Shown one piece after another: positions 61,824 through 64,000 of a stretch of DNA of 64,000 nt (position 1 is its first letter; every line of letters starts with the position of its first letter). The DNA lies in contig JAVBJN010000043.1 of assembly GCA_031546985.1 (NCBI GenBank), forward strand, positions 3,418-67,417, in the 5' to 3' direction. Made by a program: the position numbers and the translations under genes. A model generated the notes under the pieces. That model was not told the origin of the DNA. It did not search any database and saw only the letters and a list, made by a program, of their open reading frames with translations. Source of the stretch: JAVBJN01 sp031546985 (GTDB lineage: Bacteria; Bacteroidota; Bacteroidia; Chitinophagales; Chitinophagaceae).

Positions 61824-63956
61824 TTATGATTTCTCCGCTGAAAGCTTATCACAATAACCCGCTTTCGGAAAACTGCGGCACAGCTGTTTCTTAAGATCTT
61901 CGTCTGTAAAGGGTTTTACAATGTATTGGTTTACCATCACCGGGCGCAACAAGCGTTGCAGGGTTTCGTCGTCATAGCCCGAGATTACAATGATCTGCAC
62001 TTCCGGGTGTTTTTTTCTAACTCGCTGAATGAGTGTAATGCCATCCATCTGGGGCATTTGCACATCGGTAAGCACCAGGTCGAACTGGTGTTGTTCCATC
62101 TGTTCCAGCGCCTCCAGTCCATGCCTGGCAATATGCGGTTGTATATTGCACTTGCGCAGCATAATACTGGTGAGGGCGCTGTTTACTTCATTGTCGTCTA
62201 CAATCAGCGCCTTTTGAGGAATGATAAGGGTATTACCAGCCGCTGCGATATTGGGGGCAGGGGCTACCTGATGTTTTGCAAGCTGGTTTTCGGCAATGGG
62301 GTAAGGGATGCTTACCATAAAAACAGAACCTTTTCCGGGTTCGCTTTGTACCTGGATGGTGCCTTTTTGGAGTTCCACTAATCTGCGTGTAATTGATAGG
62401 CCCAGTCCGGTACTGTTGCGTGCTATAGTTTCATCTTTCGACTCAACCTGGTTAAATTCATTAAACAGCATTGGCAGTTGCTGAGCCGGTATACCTATAC
62501 CGGTATCTTCTACACGTATGGAGAGCATAACGTTGCCGGGAGATGTTGGTTGCAGCGACAACTGAAGGCTTACATGCCCCTGTTGGGTATATTTGATAGC
62601 ATTGGTAGTAAGGTTAAGCAAGATCTGTTTCAGCCTTATGGCATCTCCCGTGAGGAACGTTGTCTGCCGGGGAATTTTGGTGCGGAGATCCAGCGCTTTG
62701 GCATGGGCCTGTACCTGCAAGGTGCTTTGAATGCTTTGTATCACTTGCTCAGGATCAAATGCGCTTTGGCGTATGGTCATTTGTCCCGCTTCCAGTTTAG
62801 AGAGATCGAGTATATTATTTACCAATTCTATCAACAGTCCTGAAGCCTGGCTTATAGCCCGGAGGTTTTCGGTTTGGGTGGGCAGGTGATTTTCTTGTTG
62901 TAATAAACGGGTGTATCCTAATATGGAATTGAGCGGACTGCGGATTTCGTGGCTTACATGATTGAGGAGGTTGCTTTTGGCCATAGCAAATCCCGAAACT
63001 TTTTGGTGTGCTGCTTTTAACCGTTTTTCGTGCAGGTATAACTGCGCAATGCTGAGTAAAATAACGAGGGTAAGCAGTATAACGATACCTGAAATAAACC
63101 AGGCAGAGCGGTCTATTTTGTAGAGCAGGCCAGTTGCCTGGGCACGACTTTCAGCCGCTTCTGCTTCCATTGCATCGCTTTGCAGTATGCCAAATTCGCG
63201 CAGGCCTTGCTTGAGCTGGTTTAATATACCAATGTTGGCGGCAGCCAGTTGGTATTCCTGCTGCTTGATGAGTGTGCGGTAACGGGCAAGTTCAAACAGC
63301 AGATCATCCATTTGTTGAATCGTGTCTTGCGCGGTAACGGATGCCGGAGTCCATTTTTCGCGTATGATGATCTTGCCAGGTGCTGCGGTATCGTCTTTTC
63401 CTTTAATGGCATCGGCTATACGGCCAAACAGTTTTTTACGGGTTCTTTTTGCCGGAAGCGTTTCTTCTGCCGTAACCGAATTGTTGCCAGCCGTTTTTAT
63501 AATACGGGGTGGGGGGATGCGTAGTTCTGCAATCTGACGAAAGACTTCGGTATGGGCCAGCAAGGAATCGGTTTGGGCATTGAGCGCCAGCAGGCTACCT
63601 GTAAGTACCGACCGTTTTTTAATGAGCTGGTCAAATTGGGGAAGCTGTTGTATATGTTCCAGCCCCGATTTTAATCGCTTTATATACAGGTGAAAAGAAT
63701 CGAGGTTGGCTTGCCGCCGGGTAAGTAAAAAATTACGCAAAGAAGCGTCTGCTTCATACAATGCGGTTATGCATTGGGTATAATATAAGGTACGCGTTGC
63801 ATTATGCGTATCGGTAAGCAGGTTGTTGTGAAGCTGGTGGCTGTGTTTCTCTCTGTTTACACCTGCCATGATCATGGCGGCAAGGCCAAGAATAAGCATC
63901 ACAAGAAAACCGTACCGGTATAATGCCGGTCGGGAACCTAGGGGCTGGATTTTCAT
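61824..63956 (-). CDS. Hybrid sensor histidine kinase/response regulator
   Basis: 710 residues. Two membrane segments (about 15-32 and 288-308) flank an extracytoplasmic helical sensor of about 250 residues. Then come the HisKA dimer domain with H336 in NHVSHEIRSPL, the HATPase domain (about 430-555, NxxxNAIKYT, DTGIGIP, TGLGLSI) and a receiver domain (about 582-698) with phosphoacceptor D631 in LVLTDVQMPQMDG and Lys 681 in KPF. No output domain follows the receiver, so phosphate should pass on to an unseen partner. The sensor has CHASE3-like helical character (inference). The gene is complete, and a perfect -7 element lies just inside the window. Confidence 0.9.
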   Translation of the reverse strand: MKIQPLGSRPALYRYGFLVMLILGLAAMIMAGVNREKHSHQLHNNLLTDTHNATRTLYYTQCITALYEADASLRNFLLTRRQANLDSFHLYIKRLKSGLEHIQQLPQFDQLIKKRSVLTGSLLALNAQTDSLLAHTEVFRQIAELRIPPPRIIKTAGNNSVTAEETLPAKRTRKKLFGRIADAIKGKDDTAAPGKIIIREKWTPASVTAQDTIQQMDDLLFELARYRTLIKQQEYQLAAANIGILNQLKQGLREFGILQSDAMEAEAAESRAQATGLLYKIDRSAWFISGIVILLTLVILLSIAQLYLHEKRLKAAHQKVSGFAMAKSNLLNHVSHEIRSPLNSILGYTRLLQQENHLPTQTENLRAISQASGLLIELVNNILDLSKLEAGQMTIRQSAFDPEQVIQSIQSTLQVQAHAKALDLRTKIPRQTTFLTGDAIRLKQILLNLTTNAIKYTQQGHVSLQLSLQPTSPGNVMLSIRVEDTGIGIPAQQLPMLFNEFNQVESKDETIARNSTGLGLSITRRLVELQKGTIQVQSEPGKGSVFMVSIPYPIAENQLAKHQVAPAPNIAAAGNTLIIPQKALIVDDNEVNSALTSIMLRKCNIQPHIARHGLEALEQMEQHQFDLVLTDVQMPQMDGITLIQRVRKKHPEVQIIVISGYDDETLQRLLRPVMVNQYIVKPFTDEDLKKQLCRSFPKAGYCDKLSAEKS

Positions 63957-63976
63957 TGAGGTGGTGGAAGTTCTGC

Positions 63977-63984
63977 CAAAATTA
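63977..63984 (-). promoter_or_regulatory. -7 element of the hybrid kinase gene
   Basis: A perfect TAatTTTG on the minus strand, 20 nt before the start codon. The -33 position lies too near the window edge to judge. Confidence 0.5.
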
Positions 63985-64000
63985 GGGAGATTGACCCATC

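Overview
The window looks like chromosome of a Bacteroidota bacterium, most likely a Chitinophagaceae-type soil or freshwater organism (inference, no phylogeny run). Four things point there. Promoters fit the Bacteroidota sigma-A pattern TTTG-N17..21-TAnnTTTG. Shine-Dalgarno sequences are almost absent. Marker families include DUF1573 proteins, a single-chain E1 alpha/beta dehydrogenase, a multi-Ig M43 protease with a type IX secretion C-terminus, an outer-membrane beta-barrel with a carboxypeptidase-regulatory domain, and a reg_prop/LytS-type sensor kinase. Gene density is high and most of the content is core chromosome. I found no insertion sequence, prophage, CRISPR array, rRNA or tRNA.

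Layout. 1-8.2 kb: a truncated lipoprotein gene, rpsO-pnp, rpmI-rplT, ispE with a DUF58 gene, a small lipoprotein, a MauE/DoxX-thioredoxin membrane protein and rluF. 8.3-12.3 kb: unrecognised secreted proteins, one built of three exact 40-residue repeats and two tandem paralogues of about 535 residues. 12.3-17.4 kb: trxA, dnaE and an NlpC/P60 hydrolase. 17.4-19.2 kb: an accessory-looking pair, a Fic-fold protein with a degenerate catalytic motif and a small HTH protein, behind a promoter overlapped by short direct repeats. 19.2-25.8 kb: aminotransferase, two DUF1573 proteins, E1 dehydrogenase, proC, a small CHIPPGN protein and a VOC protein. 25.8-33.6 kb: an alpha-2-macroglobulin/PBP1C operon. 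33.7-42 kb: DinB-like protein, M43 protease, cmk, ispH, rpsA. 42-44.6 kb: intergenic repeats, a DUF5995 protein, a HAD phosphatase, a candidate small RNA and an acyl-CoA thioesterase. 44.7-55.4 kb: pyrG, yidC, a secreted protein with an LRR partner, a TPR protein, a ComA-like enzyme, aroE, a methyltransferase and DAHP synthase/chorismate mutase. 55.5-64 kb: a LytS-type sensor kinase, a large outer-membrane protein and a hybrid histidine kinase.

How the parts connect: translation and RNA turnover (rpsO, pnp, rpmI, rplT, rpsA, rluF), isoprenoid synthesis (ispE, ispH), nucleotides (cmk, pyrG), aromatic amino acids (aroE, DAHP synthase) and envelope biogenesis and defence (yidC, NlpC/P60, PBP1C, macroglobulin).

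The least explained parts, and the best candidates for something new, are: the Fic/HTH module with its repeat-covered promoter; an intergenic transcription unit at about 43976-44075 with its own promoter and terminator but no reading frame; the 3 x 40-residue repeat protein; the tandem paralogues with near-identical 5' ends; and the rpsA start, which combines a rare strong Shine-Dalgarno with a TTG codon. All product names come from motif recognition by eye, without a database search.
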